64,000 nucleotides of DNA from Pratylenchus scribneri (GCA_030063045.1 JAQSEB010000104.1:124001-188000); one strand, 5' to 3'; shown: positions 45,701 through 58,366, counted from the first letter of the stretch. Translations and numbers: made by a program. Notes: generated from the letters alone by a model not told the origin.

Positions 45701-48700
45701 CATTGAGGAAGTGGTGGCCGAAGATGGGGGCGAATATTCTTTAAGGGCAGAAAATGCAAATGGATGTGCGGAAGGGAAAATCATTTTGGTTGTCAAAGGT
45801 AAATTGAACATTAAAATGTAAATATAATTATTAATTTAAGGGAAGGAAAGTGAAAGAATATTTCATCAACAAAAAACAACAACAACAATGACAACAAGGA
45901 AAATAGTCACCTCAAATGGGAATGAAGTGGTGGAAGAATTGGGCGAATTCAAACCTCGTTTTGTGAAACAATTGGAGAATGTGAGCGTCAGGGAAGGAGA
46001 ACAATTCCAATTGGATTGTTTGGTGGTTGGCAATCCGGAACCAAAAGTGGCAAAATTATTTTTTATTATTAAATAAAAATGATTTACCCCTCAAGATTAT
46101 TTGGTATAGAGAGGAACAAACTGTGCGAGAATCTGATCGAATTCGCCTTTCATTCAAAGGCGATCATTGCACATTGAATTGCACAAATGCAGGCAATGAG
46201 GATGCCGGTCTTTATAAAGTATTGGCTGCAAATGTTCATGGTGAAACGATGAATTTTTGTCGAGTTGTTATTGTACCGCCTTCGCCAAAACGCAAAATAC
46301 CGCCTCCAACACCGCCGAAACCATCAACTCCGGTTGAAATGATGAAAAATGCTAGAATGGAACAACAACAAAAACATCAAAGGGAATTGATGGGGGAAAT
46401 TGTGGAAAAGAAGGTGGCCATTCCGCCAAGGCTGGAGCCACAATTATGTAGCCAAATTGTGCGTGAAGGGCAAACCGTAATATTCCAAGTGAATCATTCA
46501 TAAAATAGTTGAGAATTCGATGGAATGAATTTTAGACATTTATCAGTGGTTCGCCATCGCCCAAAGTGCAATGGTTTTATAATGGTCAACAAATTCAAAT
46601 GGAACGCCCAGATTTGGGATTGAGTCGAGATGAGGACGGGAAATGCACATTAACAATTCCATGGTGAGGAATATTTATAAGGATGCAAAAATATTTTCAG
46701 TACTTTCCATGGTGGGGGTTATTAAGAGGGAATAATATTTTCGGTACAATAAGTTATCTCCAAAATGTCACAAAAATATGAATATTTCCACAATAGTACA
46801 ATAAAAATTAAAAAAAATTAATTATATATTTGAAAGCATTATAGGAAGTGAAAATAATTAAATGTTTGACTTTGATTTCTTAAACTTTCAAAAATTGTTC
46901 AACAAAATGTGTTTCACTTTCTAAGAAAATGTTCGCCAAAATGTGTTTCACTTTCTAAGAAAATGTTCGCCAAAATGTGTTTCACTTTCTAGGAAAATGT
47001 TCGCCAAAATGTGTTTCACTTTCTAAGAAAATGTTCGCCAAAATGTATTTTACTTTCTAGAAATGTTCGACAAAATTTGTTTCATTTTTAAGAAAATGTT
47101 CGCCAAAATGTGTTTCACTTTTTAAGAAAATGTTCGCCAAAATGTGTTTCACTTTCTAAGAAAATGTTCGCCACAATGTGTTTCAGTTTCTAAGAAAATG
47201 TTCGCCAAAATGTGTTTCACTTTCTAGATAATGTTCGCCAAAATGTGTTTCACTTTCTAGATAATGTTCGCCAAAATGTGTTTCACTTTCTAGAAAATGT
47301 TCGCCAAAATGTGTTCACTTATCTAAGAAAATGTTGGCCAAAATGTGTTTCACTTTCTAAGAAAATGTTGGCCAAAATGTGTTTCACTTTCTAAGAAAAT
47401 GTTCGCCAAAATGTGTTTCACTTTTTAGAAAATACCAAAATGTTTTTCACTTCCTACAAAAGTGTTTGCTAGTCTATAAATTTTGAAAACATTTCCGGAA
47501 TATGCTGGATACATTCTCTCATTTATAAACCTAATAATTTATTTTTTTTTTATTTTTTTAAATATTTAATATTTTCACTTCCTAAAATGATTTCAAAAAA
47601 TACATTTTTTTAAAAATTTATGCCAGTAAGGAGGTGCCCATACCCATATTTTTTATATATTTTTATACTGTCCTTTGGCAATTGTGGAGATTTTTACAGA
47701 TGAATATTTCAGTGTACTCCTTGAACATTCCGGCCAATACGGATTGGAGGCGAACAATGAATTTGGGCAGGCCTCATCTAGTGCAACATTGAATGTTTTG
47801 TTGGATATTGGTGGACCAACAAATGCATTCGGAATGCAAATTGACGATGCTTTCCCCCCGAGGGAGGAAGAAATTAATATGATGAAAAAGGCAAAATTAA
47901 TTTAATTGAAGGGAATATTCATTGATGTTTAAGACGGAACAAAAATTGATCACGACGCGCACAATTTCGGGCCATCAGCAACAACAATTTATTGTGCAAC
48001 AAAACCAAGAATTGCCAAATGGTGGTTCCCATCAGGAAAGTTATTTTAGTCGATGGACCACTGAATCACCAACCCAAGGACCAATTTATTCAGTCAGCAA
48101 ATCGGAAAGGGCCGAATCTAGGAGGACAAGCAGCGATTTAGGGGATCCAGGCAAGAAAGAAAATAGGTTAAAAATAATATTCCTTTTGGTCATTTTCAGG
48201 CTACAGTAGTTTGGCAAATGCGCCAGAATGCCTTCGGCCATTCCCCACAGAAGTAACAATAAATGAGGGGGAAAGGACGGAAGTGGATTGTCTCATTTTG
48301 GGCAATCCCCGACCAAAAGTGCAATGGTTTTTCAACGAAAGGCCAATCAAATCGAGTCCAGATTTTGTTGAAGTCAAATTCAAATTCATTCTGTTCTATT
48401 TAAATTAATTTTAAAGTTTACCAACATTGGCGACACTTATGCAATTCGATTTAGTCCAGCTCGATTGGAAAATGCTGGATGGTATCGGCTTGTTGCAGAA
48501 AATATTCGAGGACGAAATGAATCCTTGACCCTAATTCATGTTCGCCCAAAATCAATGATTCCAAAGCCGGCTATTGGCCAACAAAAGGGAAGACGGTCGA
48601 TTGGAGGGGTTCAGGGATTGCTGAATTGGCAAAAGCAAAAATTGGTGATAATAATTGGAATATTCACTCATTTTTAATGAATAGTTACAACAACAACAAA

Positions 48701-49964
48701 CACGGGCATTGAGTACTCCGCCGCTTCCTCCCAACTATTATTCAACCCAAACTCCACCACCAACAAATGTTAATAAAAAAGCGGAGCAAATGCCCCAAAT
48801 AATGTCCATGTCCGCCTATCAGCCAAGGGAGGAGGAGGAAGGACAATCCGGGGTAATAAAATAAAACCCGAAAAATATAATATTCCCATGAAGATGTTCC
48901 ATTATGCCAATCAACCATTGGTGGAATCCCATTCTGAACATCGTCTCATTTCCACCGATGAATTGTTGTTGACCAAAACGGAAAGGGCCGGCTCACCGCA
49001 TCAAAAGGGATCACCGCCCCATTTTATGCAAACTTTGGTGTCCGCCGTGTTGAATGAGGGCCAATCAGCCCGATTCGAGGCAGTCGTCACGGGTTGGCCA
49101 CATATGAATGAAAATTGAATATTTTGCATTTGATTTGAAGGATTGCCGCCACCAAAATTAGAATGGACAAAAAATGGACAACCATTATTGGGAAATGATA
49201 AGAAAATTCGAATTTGGACGGAAGGAGGGAGGGCAATTTTAATGGTTAATGAAATTGATGCCGATGATGCGGGAAAATATTGTTGTATGGCCGAAAATGC
49301 CTCGGGAATGGCCAGTTCAACGGCACAATTGGTGTTGAGACGTAAATTCCTTTTAACAAAATGAATTCATTTTATGCCTAATTTTAAGCAAAAACAATGG
49401 CACCAGACTTTGTGGAAAGATTAGTGAGTGAAGAGGTGGAGGAGGGCTCCTTTTTGAAGTGGACAGTGAGGGCAAGTGGGGAACCGGAACCAACGGTTTG
49501 TTGGCTTCGAGATGGCCAATTGATTTTGGAAGTGGAAGGGGCAAGCATGAAAAAAGTATATTTAATTAATTTATATTTAATTACATATATTTTAATATAT
49601 TTATGAATTAAGGAAGGGCCATTTGTGTATTCGTTGTTGATTGGCAATGTCCAATTGGAGGATGCCGGCCAATTTACTTGTATTTTGGAGAATAATGCCG
49701 GCGAAGCACGAAGTACCGCCGATTTAGTGGTCCGACCAAAAGGAGCAGCACCAGGGAAGGTAAAAATGTTGTAATTTTTACTAATTAAACTAAATTGAAT
49801 TAAAGTATGTCCATGTGACAAAAGTGACTCAAGAGAAGCAAATCAAAGGAGAGGAATTGGCCAGGAATGAAACGGTCATAATTGACAGTCAATTGATGGA
49901 AGGGGAAAAAGGAGAAGAAAATGAGGAGGAAGAAGAAGAAGAATTGGAGGAGGAGGAAGAATAG
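42709..49964 (+). CDS. CCDC141-like spectrin-repeat/coiled-coil protein with six Ig domains
   Basis: The N-terminus (TTTTTISTIAVRAEPHST, VDLRIDKMRPGLLEIGS, PEENAQLLLIHTDLFQRL, GDVMVYEAMADGLAAAWK, LEMRGFILMDSQKLYDLA) matches coiled-coil protein CCDC141 (CAMDI). Spectrin-like helical repeats continue to about 45460. Six I-set Ig domains follow at about 45470-45805, 45930-46280, 46420-47815 (interrupted by a ~1-kb intron), 48216-48570, 49010-49340 and 49395-49740, with typical DAGKYCCMAENASG or DAGQFTCILENNAG strands. Pro-rich linkers (PPSPKRKIPPPTPPKPST) separate them, and a Glu-rich tail ends at TAG 49962-49964. Vertebrate CCDC141 has one Ig domain and acts in centrosome/myosin-linked cytoskeleton; nematode giant Ig proteins act in muscle. 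The function here is inferred as cytoskeletal. At least two introns (43068-43109, 43229-43271) use GC donors. More exon boundaries exist than I list. Confidence 0.75.
43581..43650 (-). pseudogene. Degenerate tRNA-like relic in a CCDC141-like intron
   Basis: The minus strand carries A-box TGGTGTAGTGG (43633-43643) and B-box GGTTCAATTCC (43591-43601) at tRNA spacing. The acceptor arms (GAGTGGT against CAAAGGA) and T stem do not pair, so a functional tRNA is unlikely. A tRNA pseudogene or SINE head inside the intron 43469-43689. Confidence 0.45.
46899..47450. repeat. 34/35-bp satellite array 3 (~15 units), inside an intron
   Basis: Same satellite as at 16085 and 32497, mostly the CACTTTCTAAG-ending form, but more degenerate: several units lose a base (CTAGATAATG) or change TTCGCC to TTGGCC, and the right edge decays. 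It lies wholly within the intron of about 46664-47711 that splits the third Ig domain of the CCDC141-like gene. Confidence 0.93.
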
Positions 49965-50155
49965 GAAAATAAATAGTTGGATTGAATAGAAGAGGGAAAA
50001 TGCCATTAATTCATTAATTGTGCAAATTAAATAAAATAAATTTTATATAAAATTTGCAATAAAATTTTTTACAAAAATAAAATTTTAATCTCATTTTTTG
50101 GTGTTTGAAGTTTGACCCGTTTCAAAAATAAATAATCACCGGCCTCACATATATT

Positions 50156-52663
50156 TTAAAAGGTTTCTGTGCAATTGAAGAATTCAATGGCCTGCCTAAA
50201 TGGAATGTTCAATTTGGCCAACAAATTCCTTTTGAATTTTTGAAAGCGGACCTAAAATATTATTGCGAATTATCAAAAAGTAAAATTTCCCTTTTACATG
50301 TGCTAAATTGGCATAGAATTCTGAATTCAACGATGCCATTGCCAAATCGGATTCCATTGGATTATGGGTTCGATTGTGGATTGTTTCATACCAACAAAGG
50401 GCGGCACCAAAATCGAAGTTGGGTTGAAATTTGTTTGCAAATAAATGCGGCCATTTGTTCAAATGCAATGGCAAATCCTCCAATCCAAAAACACAAATTG
50501 AATGTCGCATATGATTCGACCCGCATTCTTCATCGTCATACCAAATTGAGCCTCTGCAAATTGAGAATAAATTGAATTTATTTATTCGTTTTTATGCCTG
50601 GTAATGTGTTGAATGTGTTTGCCCTTTTCCAAGCAAATATGCGTGAATCCTCCGGGTGCCTGAAGGGCATCGGCTGCTTGCAAAGTTGGCACCAGAATTT
50701 CATCAATTCCAAATTCGCCAGCCTCCAATCGGTCCACAATTTTGGTCAAATCCAATTCATTCAGCATAAATTCCTGCATTAGATTTACAAATTTTGATTA
50801 CTTTGCATAAATTTTTTTACCACCATTTCCCTGCTTAAACTGCTTTGAACATATCCTTTTGAGAAAACCAATTTTGGGGGAAATCCATTCGAGGAATTTT
50901 GTCGATTCCTTTTGGCTAAAAATAAATTGGAAAAACCAATTAAATCGAAATTGAAACATACAATTCCTTTTGAACATTCCAATTGCCTCAAAACTCCAAT
51001 CCAATTTGTAATTCACCCTTCCATCCGGCAATTTGGTTATCTAAAAATATATCAAAATATTTCGTTTCCCATCAATTATTTATTGCCTCCACATCATTTG
51101 CTCCATCCAACCATTTGTAAATTTGAATCATTTGTCGATTTGTTTTGATTGATGAATCATGATTCTGAATTGAAAGATCAACTCGCCGGAATTAATATTT
51201 ATTTTCAACCTGTAAAAGTGCCACATATTTCCATTGTTTTTTGGGTGTTGCCAACAATTTCAAACATTCCAAATGTGCCCTCGTTATATTGTGCCCATCA
51301 CCATCAAAGTACCATTCCTTGGGGGCAATCAGAACATTCGGCAAACATTCGGCCAATTTTCGCATTCGATAGTGGAAAAGTGGCTGAATAAAGTAAATAA
51401 CCGAAACAAAAATGGTTAAAGAAGCTTTGGAAAGAAGGAGGAGTGGAATTTGATTTGGAATGTAAATGATTTAATTGTAAGGCCAGAAAATCAATAGATA
51501 AATTTTAATATTAGTAAAACCTTATTATATTTATTCTATATTCCTTCAACAAAAATCAAATTCTTGAATGCTTTGCTCTTATTAGTCCTAATTTAGAGTT
51601 AAGGTGATTCGGGGTAAGAGTTGGGCCTAGGCTCTCGTCCTGGGCCTTCGACGGATACCAAATAGCCAATGAACGGGATAGGGAGATAAGGGGAACTCGA
51701 TTTTAAATTATTCTTTATTAATTGTACAGTAAAATGTGATAAGAATATGGAGGGCAAAAAAGGCAAAGGAGAGGAAGAAGGGAAGGATTAAAAAGGCAGA
51801 TTGAGGCAATATTTGATTGACAGGGTCACAGAAGAGTGATTGGGCAGCAACTAGGGGTACAGTAGGACGAATAGGAAAGGCCAACCAATAGGCATAGTTT
51901 TCATTGACAGCCCCTATCCTTTTGATCAAAATTCCATTTTCATAAAATGAACTCACATTTGATTTCCTGTCCAAAATGTAGCAATACCAATTTTTGGGTG
52001 AATATGCGGAGGCCAATTCCATCTCCAAGAAAACATAATCCTTTAAATCATATCAAATAATTATTTAATCAAACATTTCATTGCCTCACTTTATAAACAA
52101 TCCTTGCCTGGGCCAATGGAAATTCTCCATCGCCATTTTTGGAGAAATAATTCCTCCAACGAATTCCTTTTTCACAATCCATATTTAAATTGTCGGGATC
52201 GGCGAATTTCATCCGTTTTTGGGCAATTTTTCGGATATAGGCAGAATCATTCGAAATAATTCGGGCACAATCCAAGTAAAAGGATTTTTTGCTCTTTTCG
52301 AATGCCCAACGGTTGAATGGAGGAGCTGACATTTTAGGCGAATTGTGAATAACTGGCAAAAATAAAGATAATTGAATGTCCCTGATAAATATATTTATTA
52401 CCCTTGGATATGGAATTATTGAAAGAAGGATCATTGAATTTAAATGATTTTTGAATGGCCTGAAGAAGGCTGAAAATGTAGAAGACGAACAAAAATGCGG
52501 ACAAAAATGCACAAATAATTGGAGAAGGCATTCGCCAAAATGGCGAAAGCCTTTTTGGCTTAATCAAAATGGAATAATCCCATTTTTGGTTGAATGAAAT
52601 GATTTGGCCAATAAATTTTCTGCCAACCAACATTTTGATGGTTTCAGCTGATTTGCCTGACAT
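50156..52663 (-). CDS. Core-2/I-branching beta-1,6-N-acetylglucosaminyltransferase (GT14, nematode gly-type)
   Basis: Reads right to left. A type II anchor (SPIICAFLSAFLFVFYIFSL) is followed by a stem, then the GT14 catalytic domain: CEKGIRWRNYFSKNGDGEF, FPLAQARIVYK, AYSPKNWYCYILDRKSN, RMRKLAECLPNVLIAP, GDGHNITRAHLECLKLL, WKYVALLQNHDSSIKTN, IYKWLDGANDVE, KGYVQSSLSREMV, LEAGEFGIDEILVPTLQA, GGFTHICLEKGKHIQHIT, HSICVFGLEDLPLHL, HLFANKFQPNFDFGA and a C-terminal RFQKFKRNLLA. Stop 50156-50158. These enzymes add beta-1,6-GlcNAc branches to O-glycans in the Golgi. Conserved cysteines (WYCY, DCEK, CLPN) are present. Two introns (50554-50597, 51041-51086) have GC donors. The start could be ATG 52663 or 52531; the longer form adds a 44-residue cytosolic part. 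A ~560-nt intron holds a dispersed element. Confidence 0.88.
51588..51909 (+). mobile_element. ~300-bp dispersed element, copy 2 (in GT14 intron)
   Basis: Starts TTATTAGTCCTAATTTAGAG, continues with GAGTTGGGCC, CAATGAACGGGATAG, ATTCTTTATTAATTGTA and GGGGTACAGTAGG, and ends near ATTGAC. It aligns along its whole length with the copy at 60231-60556. Non-coding, and antisense to the host gene. Confidence 0.8.
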
Positions 52664-54341
52664 TTTGAAGAAATCTTTAAAATTATTATTAAATTTGAAA
52701 TGAATTCTCCATTGAAATGGTCCTTTTGCCCAATTTGTTCCTAGGGGCAACCAAAAATGGTTATGGGTATGGCAAAACTTGAAAGGAGAATGTAGGAGGG
52801 GTCAATGGCCAAAATGGTGGAATGAATAATGGGAAAGGGAGGGTGGCATTCTGCATTAGCCAAAATGGTTATTTCCGGTAAAATATTTATGAAAAGGAAT
52901 TGGAATCTGTTTTGGTGAAGAAATGTGTAGGGAGAATTTCATTCTATGGCCAAATTGGATTTGTTTATTTTTTTTGGAAATGAGTTGGACAAATTGCAGA
53001 AAAATGGAATTCAATATTTTGGTCGAATATTTGCCTTTGAGGTAAATTTAATTTACAAATGAAGAAAGCAATGGAAACAGATTTGAATTAATTCATAGCA
53101 AAAATATGAGAGGAATACCCCAAAAATTTGATTAAAAACGTCATTAACAATATGAATAGGACAAAACTTAATTGCAAATCCTAAATGGACTGATTTTGTA
53201 TCGAATTGTAGATACATGGGAGAAATAGTCTGAATATGAAAATTTGATACAAAATTGAGCCTGTTTGGTGAAAAAGCCGCATGTGAATAAAGTTAACTAA
53301 AACAAATGGTGAGAAAAAATTAAGATTGAAGATTTAAGCATTTATGGAAATTCTCTGATTCAATTTATAAATAAGGTAAGGTTGACTTTGGCAGGCAAAA
53401 TGATCGAGTTCATTCTTCTAAACATTTCGTAATGGAAAAAAGTATTTTTCAAACATTATTGACCACAGCATAGAGTACAATTTTATACGGAATCTGAATT
53501 CTGATGAATAATTAAACAATATGACTGTAGAAGTGGCAGAGTAATGAAAAGTATGCCGACAAAGTTAAATTCATAATACTTAATATGGTTTTTCAGGCAG
53601 AATTAGCTTAAATTGAATATTTGATTCTCAATTTTAATTCACAATTTATTCATTTAATTTCATTTTATATTTTCATAAATATTTATTCTTATATTGATTT
53701 GGTACAATCATCAATAATCAATTTTTCCGATTTATGCATTTCTACGCATATCAGCATTATTCCATAAATTAATTTAAATTAAATTAATAAATCATTTCCA
53801 ATTAAATTTCAATTCCTCATTTCCATCCCTCTTTTCACGTTTTTCCAGCCTTTTTTTTGTGCCGCTTTTAGTCTTTTCCTTTTTTGCACCCATCCATGCA
53901 AAAGCCAATCGATTTCCTCTTGGCCATGTCCATAACAGTGCCCTAAGGCCCTTTTTACTTGTGCGGCTGGGAACGGGACGAGAATGGCGGCAATGGGACA
54001 AAAATAGGAGAGGGTGGCATTGGCAGGAGGAATTGGCCATTGGAATGGGAAATCGGGCAAAAACAGTGACAGCCGACTGCCCAACAAATGAATTTGTCCC
54101 ATCCCCTCAGCCCAATTCGTTCAATTTGCCTATCCTCCCTTGGCGATGTTCTTATTTTCAATTTACCTTTTTGAAATTTAAACCATAAATGTCCCTACCA
54201 CCCATATTTGTCAATTCCCAGATGTATTGTCCCCCTTTTTTGGCCTTCTCTTTTGAATTGTCCAACAGAGTTGGCACTTGGCCCGACCTTTTTCTGTCCT
54301 TTTCTTCTTCTTTTGACTTCATCCACCGCCAATTCCAATAC

Positions 54342-54361
54342 CCCCCCCCCCCCCCCCCCCC
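54342..54361. repeat. Poly-C tract (C20 followed by T9)
   Basis: Twenty consecutive C residues followed by nine T residues, an outlier in an AT-rich genome. Length may be affected by sequencing. Confidence 0.9.
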
Positions 54362-56031
54362 TTTTTTTTTGTCCCTTCAATGGAATGGATGGCTTTTTCA
54401 TTGGCCCATCTGCGGGTTTGGGTCGTCGTCCTTCTTTCCCAAAATTCCCCATTTCCTTTTGCCATCTGCTTTTGTCTCGCCAAAATAATGAAAATGGTCC
54501 ATCCTCTTTCAATCAATTCAATAGAGGAAATTTATTAAAATGGAATAAAAATGACGAATTGGCCAAAACAATGACCAAAAAAGTGTCAAATATTTTCCAA
54601 TTATTTAATGCCCCAATATTTTCATCAAATATTTTCTATAAATTCCAAGCATTCCCATTGCTCCCACTTGAAAATGCCCCTCTGGGGCTGAACAACCCTC
54701 CAAAATTGCTCCAATGCCATAATTTCCTGTTGCTCGAACCTTTCCTTTTCCGCCCTCAAATGGCCAATTCCAGCAGTTCTTCACTCGCTTCTCTCTACAA
54801 TTTTGTTCCCATTTTCCAAATTTTTCCACTTTCCTTTTCCCAAATAATTTTGAGTCCAAAATGGCCAATTTTCTTGGCCTTTTCGCGTCATTTTCTTTTC
54901 TCATTCATTACTCTTACTAAATATTTTCTCTACTCAAATATTTTCTCTTTTTGATCAAATCCACTTAGTAAATACAAAGAACAAAGCAAATTCGGATTTT
55001 CATTTCAACAAAGCCAATCACCTCCATCCTCCTTTCATAAATTTCCTTTCTTCAGATAAGCCAGCTGCTAATTCCGAACAATTTTTTAAATGAGCAAAAT
55101 TTGAAAAAAACGGGGAAATCGATTTCATTAGGGAAAATTGATTGCATTGTAATTATCAGCAAAATCGAAATGTATTCTTTCATTCCCTCACATCGTAAAT
55201 AAATACCAGCAAAAAATTTAATTCAATTAAAATTATTCTCAATCAGCGGCAAAATTCGTTAATTTCCCATCCAATTAAGGAGAAGATCAATTAGCCTAGA
55301 GCAGTTAGATGTTTTCCAAGAAATTTACATGGCCTCAACTCCCAAACCCTCTCTTTTGGGCCATAAACCCATTCATTCTTTGTCCAAATTCCCCACTTTT
55401 CCCGCATCAACCCATCCTTCCTTCCCCTCTCTCTTCCAATTCCCTCCATTCCATCCATCCATTTCCCGTTTATTTTCTGGTCCCAATCGATGGATTTTTG
55501 TTCGCCATTTTCCCCCATTTTCACGTAAATATATTGGGAAGAAAGCTAGTCAGCCAAGCATCGCCCAAAGGGAGAGGAAAAGAAAAATCCATGGGAATAG
55601 GGCGAAGGTCGCGCGAAAAAAATTGATTGATCAAAGCAAAACCTGCAAACCGCTAATTTTACATTATTATTTTTTAATAATTATTATAATTATATTTTAG
55701 TATATTATTATTCTATTTTAACATGAAATAAATGGTCATAAGAGCCTATAGACATAAATAAAATTATTTATTTTGCCAGGGGCAACCAAATTATTGGAAG
55801 CCGATCAGTGCCTTTACCATTCTTTTTCTTTCTTTCATTCTTTGCTTCTCATCGCCGATTAATTCCTCGGCAATTTGGCAGCAATCCAATCGAATTTATT
55901 AGCAACACATTTTCCCCTTTCATCAATTAATTAATTACTTTTCTGTGCTAATTGTGATGAAGCAAAAAGTGTAAAAAGAAGGTGAATAAAATAAAAAATT
56001 ATCCAATCAAATTGATCCATTTTAAATCAGA

Positions 56032-56234
56032 AATGGAAGCCAATTTCCCATCTGCTTCCCGTAGTTCATCCAGCAACAATGATTCCGGCACCAAAATGGC
56101 CTGTGCCTTGGCCAGCCTTTTGCCACCACTCCTTTTTGAGGCCAAAATCCAGGGAGGCCGAATTGGCGGCCAATTGGCCACAAATTTGGGCTTTACATTG
56201 CCGACAAACAAAAATCATTTGGACGTGGCTCTAT
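56032..56234 (+). CDS. Possible isolated exon, very uncertain
   Basis: ATG 56032 opens a frame that reads protein-like (GTKMACALASLLPPLLF, IQGGRIGGQLATNLGF) up to a GTAAAT donor-like site at about 56235. It is more GC-rich than its flanks. I cannot find a partner exon, and the minus strand is also open across it. Could be an orphan exon or chance. Confidence 0.2.
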
Positions 56235-57550
56235 TCAGTAAATATATTTTGTTAATAAGTAAAACAAAAAAAATCAAAAATTAGGACCCCATAACCATCT
56301 AATCTTCAATTATTTTATTATTTTTCATTCCAATTTGTGTTTTGAACATTTTCACTCCAAGTCTCTATTAAATTGTCCCAATCCCAATGGATAAGTTCAA
56401 AATATTTTCCTCCACCGTAATTTGATCCTTTCCCTCAATCATGCGAAAAATGCAAAAATAAAGGCATATTCAAAGATCAACCACATTGGAATTTCGCACA
56501 TTTAAGAATGTGCTTAAATGCCCGATTTTTGACCCCTAAATTGTAGTTCACAAACTCGAATGATTTCAGCAAATACTAATCTCCAAAATTCTCATCAAAA
56601 AATTTTTTCCCATCCATCCATCATCCAATTTTCTTTTCTTTTTAAGTTTTAACTTGTCAAAAACATTTCCGCAAGATTTATTTCCTCACAATTTTTTCTG
56701 GCCATCAATTTGATGATAACGAGAAGCTTTGATTTCGTCCAAAAAATGCATTGGACAATCGTTTTTTACTTTAATAATATTATTTTTTTCATTTCCCCAA
56801 TGGAATTCCCCATTATATTCGAATTCATTCACTTTTGTTGCTGAATCCACCCTCCCTCAATTCAATCAAAATCAAACAATCAAATTGGCTCCCACTTCCC
56901 TCTCCTTTCCTTTCTCCACACTTCACTTATAAGTGATTTGTGGGAAAAGAGGGCCATTGGGCAAATCAAAGCACAAAATGGCCAAGCAAAAATACCCCCT
57001 CCCTCTAATAAAGCCAATTGTCCAATTCAATTCACTTTTTCTACGCTACCTAAATTAGATTCAATTTAGAAGAACAATACAAACAATGGCCCCTAACTTT
57101 AAATGAATTTTTACCAAAAATGCGATTCACAATCCAATCTACATATTAACATTTCAAATCAGCTGATTTCCTTTTTTCCTTGTCTACATTTTTTCTTGTT
57201 TTGAACTTTAAGACGGTAATCCAGAATCCACATTGCTTATTGTTGATTTCCAATCCCCCTCCAGCCATCAATGACGGCATTTGTGGTTAATATTCTCCCT
57301 TCAACAAAGTCCAATAAATATTCTCCATATTGTCAGTTGCTCAAATCATTTCCCCTTCCCATATATCTGTCATTCACTCACATTCACATATCACTTTCTT
57401 CAAGTCCCAAACTCTTTGCAAAGATTGTTTGGTTGGAATGTGGCCACATTCATTGGCCACAAATATTATTTTTTGCCGAAGCAATGGATGACCGACCGTC
57501 GGGCAATTTGATATCCTTTTGATTTGATGTTCCTCCCCTAATCCCTCCTC

Positions 57551-57558
57551 TATATAAA
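57551..57558 (+). promoter_or_regulatory. TATA-like box
   Basis: TATATAAA lies 33-40 nt before ATG 57591. In AT-rich DNA this can be chance. Confidence 0.25.
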
Positions 57559-57590
57559 TTTGACCTCATTCGAAACATTTTCATCGAAAA

Positions 57591-58366
57591 ATGGGAATTC
57601 GTTCGTTTTCTGCCCTCCTTGGCCAATGGAGCATCGAAAATTTGGGGCGATTTGCCAAATTATTTGGGAATAATTTTTTGGATGGATATGCCTATTTTAG
57701 ACAATGCTTAAAAGGTAAATGGGAAATAAATAAAAATAAAATATAAATAAAATATATAATTAAATTTTTGTTAAATTTAAGCCCGAAGCAGCGGTGCCGC
57801 ATTTGCCGTTTGCATCAGTTCATTTGTCGCCTACAAATTGTTGTATAGGCTAATCAAAACGAATTGCCTTTTCACTGCATTGGAACAATTTAGCCCGGAA
57901 AAAGAGGAACCGGCAAAATGCGGCGAAAAAATGGTGGAATTTACCGAAGTTTGAAAGGGGAAAATATTTTTGAGGGATTAAATTTTGGCTTAAATTCAGG
58001 GATTTTATGCAGTTCGATTGGGCGGCGAAAATGATCTTTTGAGGAGATTGGAGGATTGCCTTTCGGAAAATGGATCACCAAAAAATAATAAAAACAAAGT
58101 TGCCGTCGTTCAAGTGAGCCAATTTTGGCCAATTAAATACAAATTCCCCCAAAAAGGTTCGACAATCCAATGCGTTGAAACGATTATTTCAAAGGAATCA
58201 ACGAATTCGAAGGGCCGGAATTGCGGAATTGGACCAATGCAGCAGTGGGGAGGAGGAACCATTGGAGGAATTGGCACCAAATCGAAGGGATATTCTTTTG
58301 CGTTATGGAAGGCAACGAAAAAGAATGGAAGAGGATGAACAGTCCACATTGAGGTTGAAATATTAG
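57591..58366 (+). CDS. Unrecognised small protein with one hydrophobic segment
   Basis: Four exons join in frame: MGIRSFSALLGQWSIENL from 57591, then AAFAVCISSFVAYKLLYRLI (one transmembrane or hydrophobic helix), GEKMVEFTE spliced to GFYAVRLGGENDLLRRLED, and VAVVQ spliced to VRQSNALKRLFQRNQRIRR, ending TLRLKY at 58366. About 200 aa. The C-terminal third is highly charged (Arg/Glu-rich) and probably helical. The pattern (helical N-terminus, membrane segment, charged tail) would suit a small organelle-membrane or inner-mitochondrial protein, but I recognise no family and infer no function. Confidence 0.5.

Larger units (their letters stand above)
52664..57590. other. Long intergenic region, no gene firmly supported
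   Basis: About 4.9 kb. Open frames at 53809-54102, 54208-54954, 55309-55700 and 56729-57522 are F/P/S-rich, often lack ATG, and have no domain or splice support. A poly-C tract sits at 54342. One protein-like segment is listed separately at 56032. Promoter elements of the gene at 57591 lie at the right end. Confidence 0.45.

Noticed and set aside
53809..54102. 97-codon minus-strand frame
   Set aside because: Two other frames are open over the same DNA and none resembles a domain.
54208..54954. 248-codon plus-strand open frame
   Set aside because: No reliable ATG context, reads through a C20 tract, F/P/S/L-rich composition from AT-rich pyrimidine DNA, and no domain or splice support.
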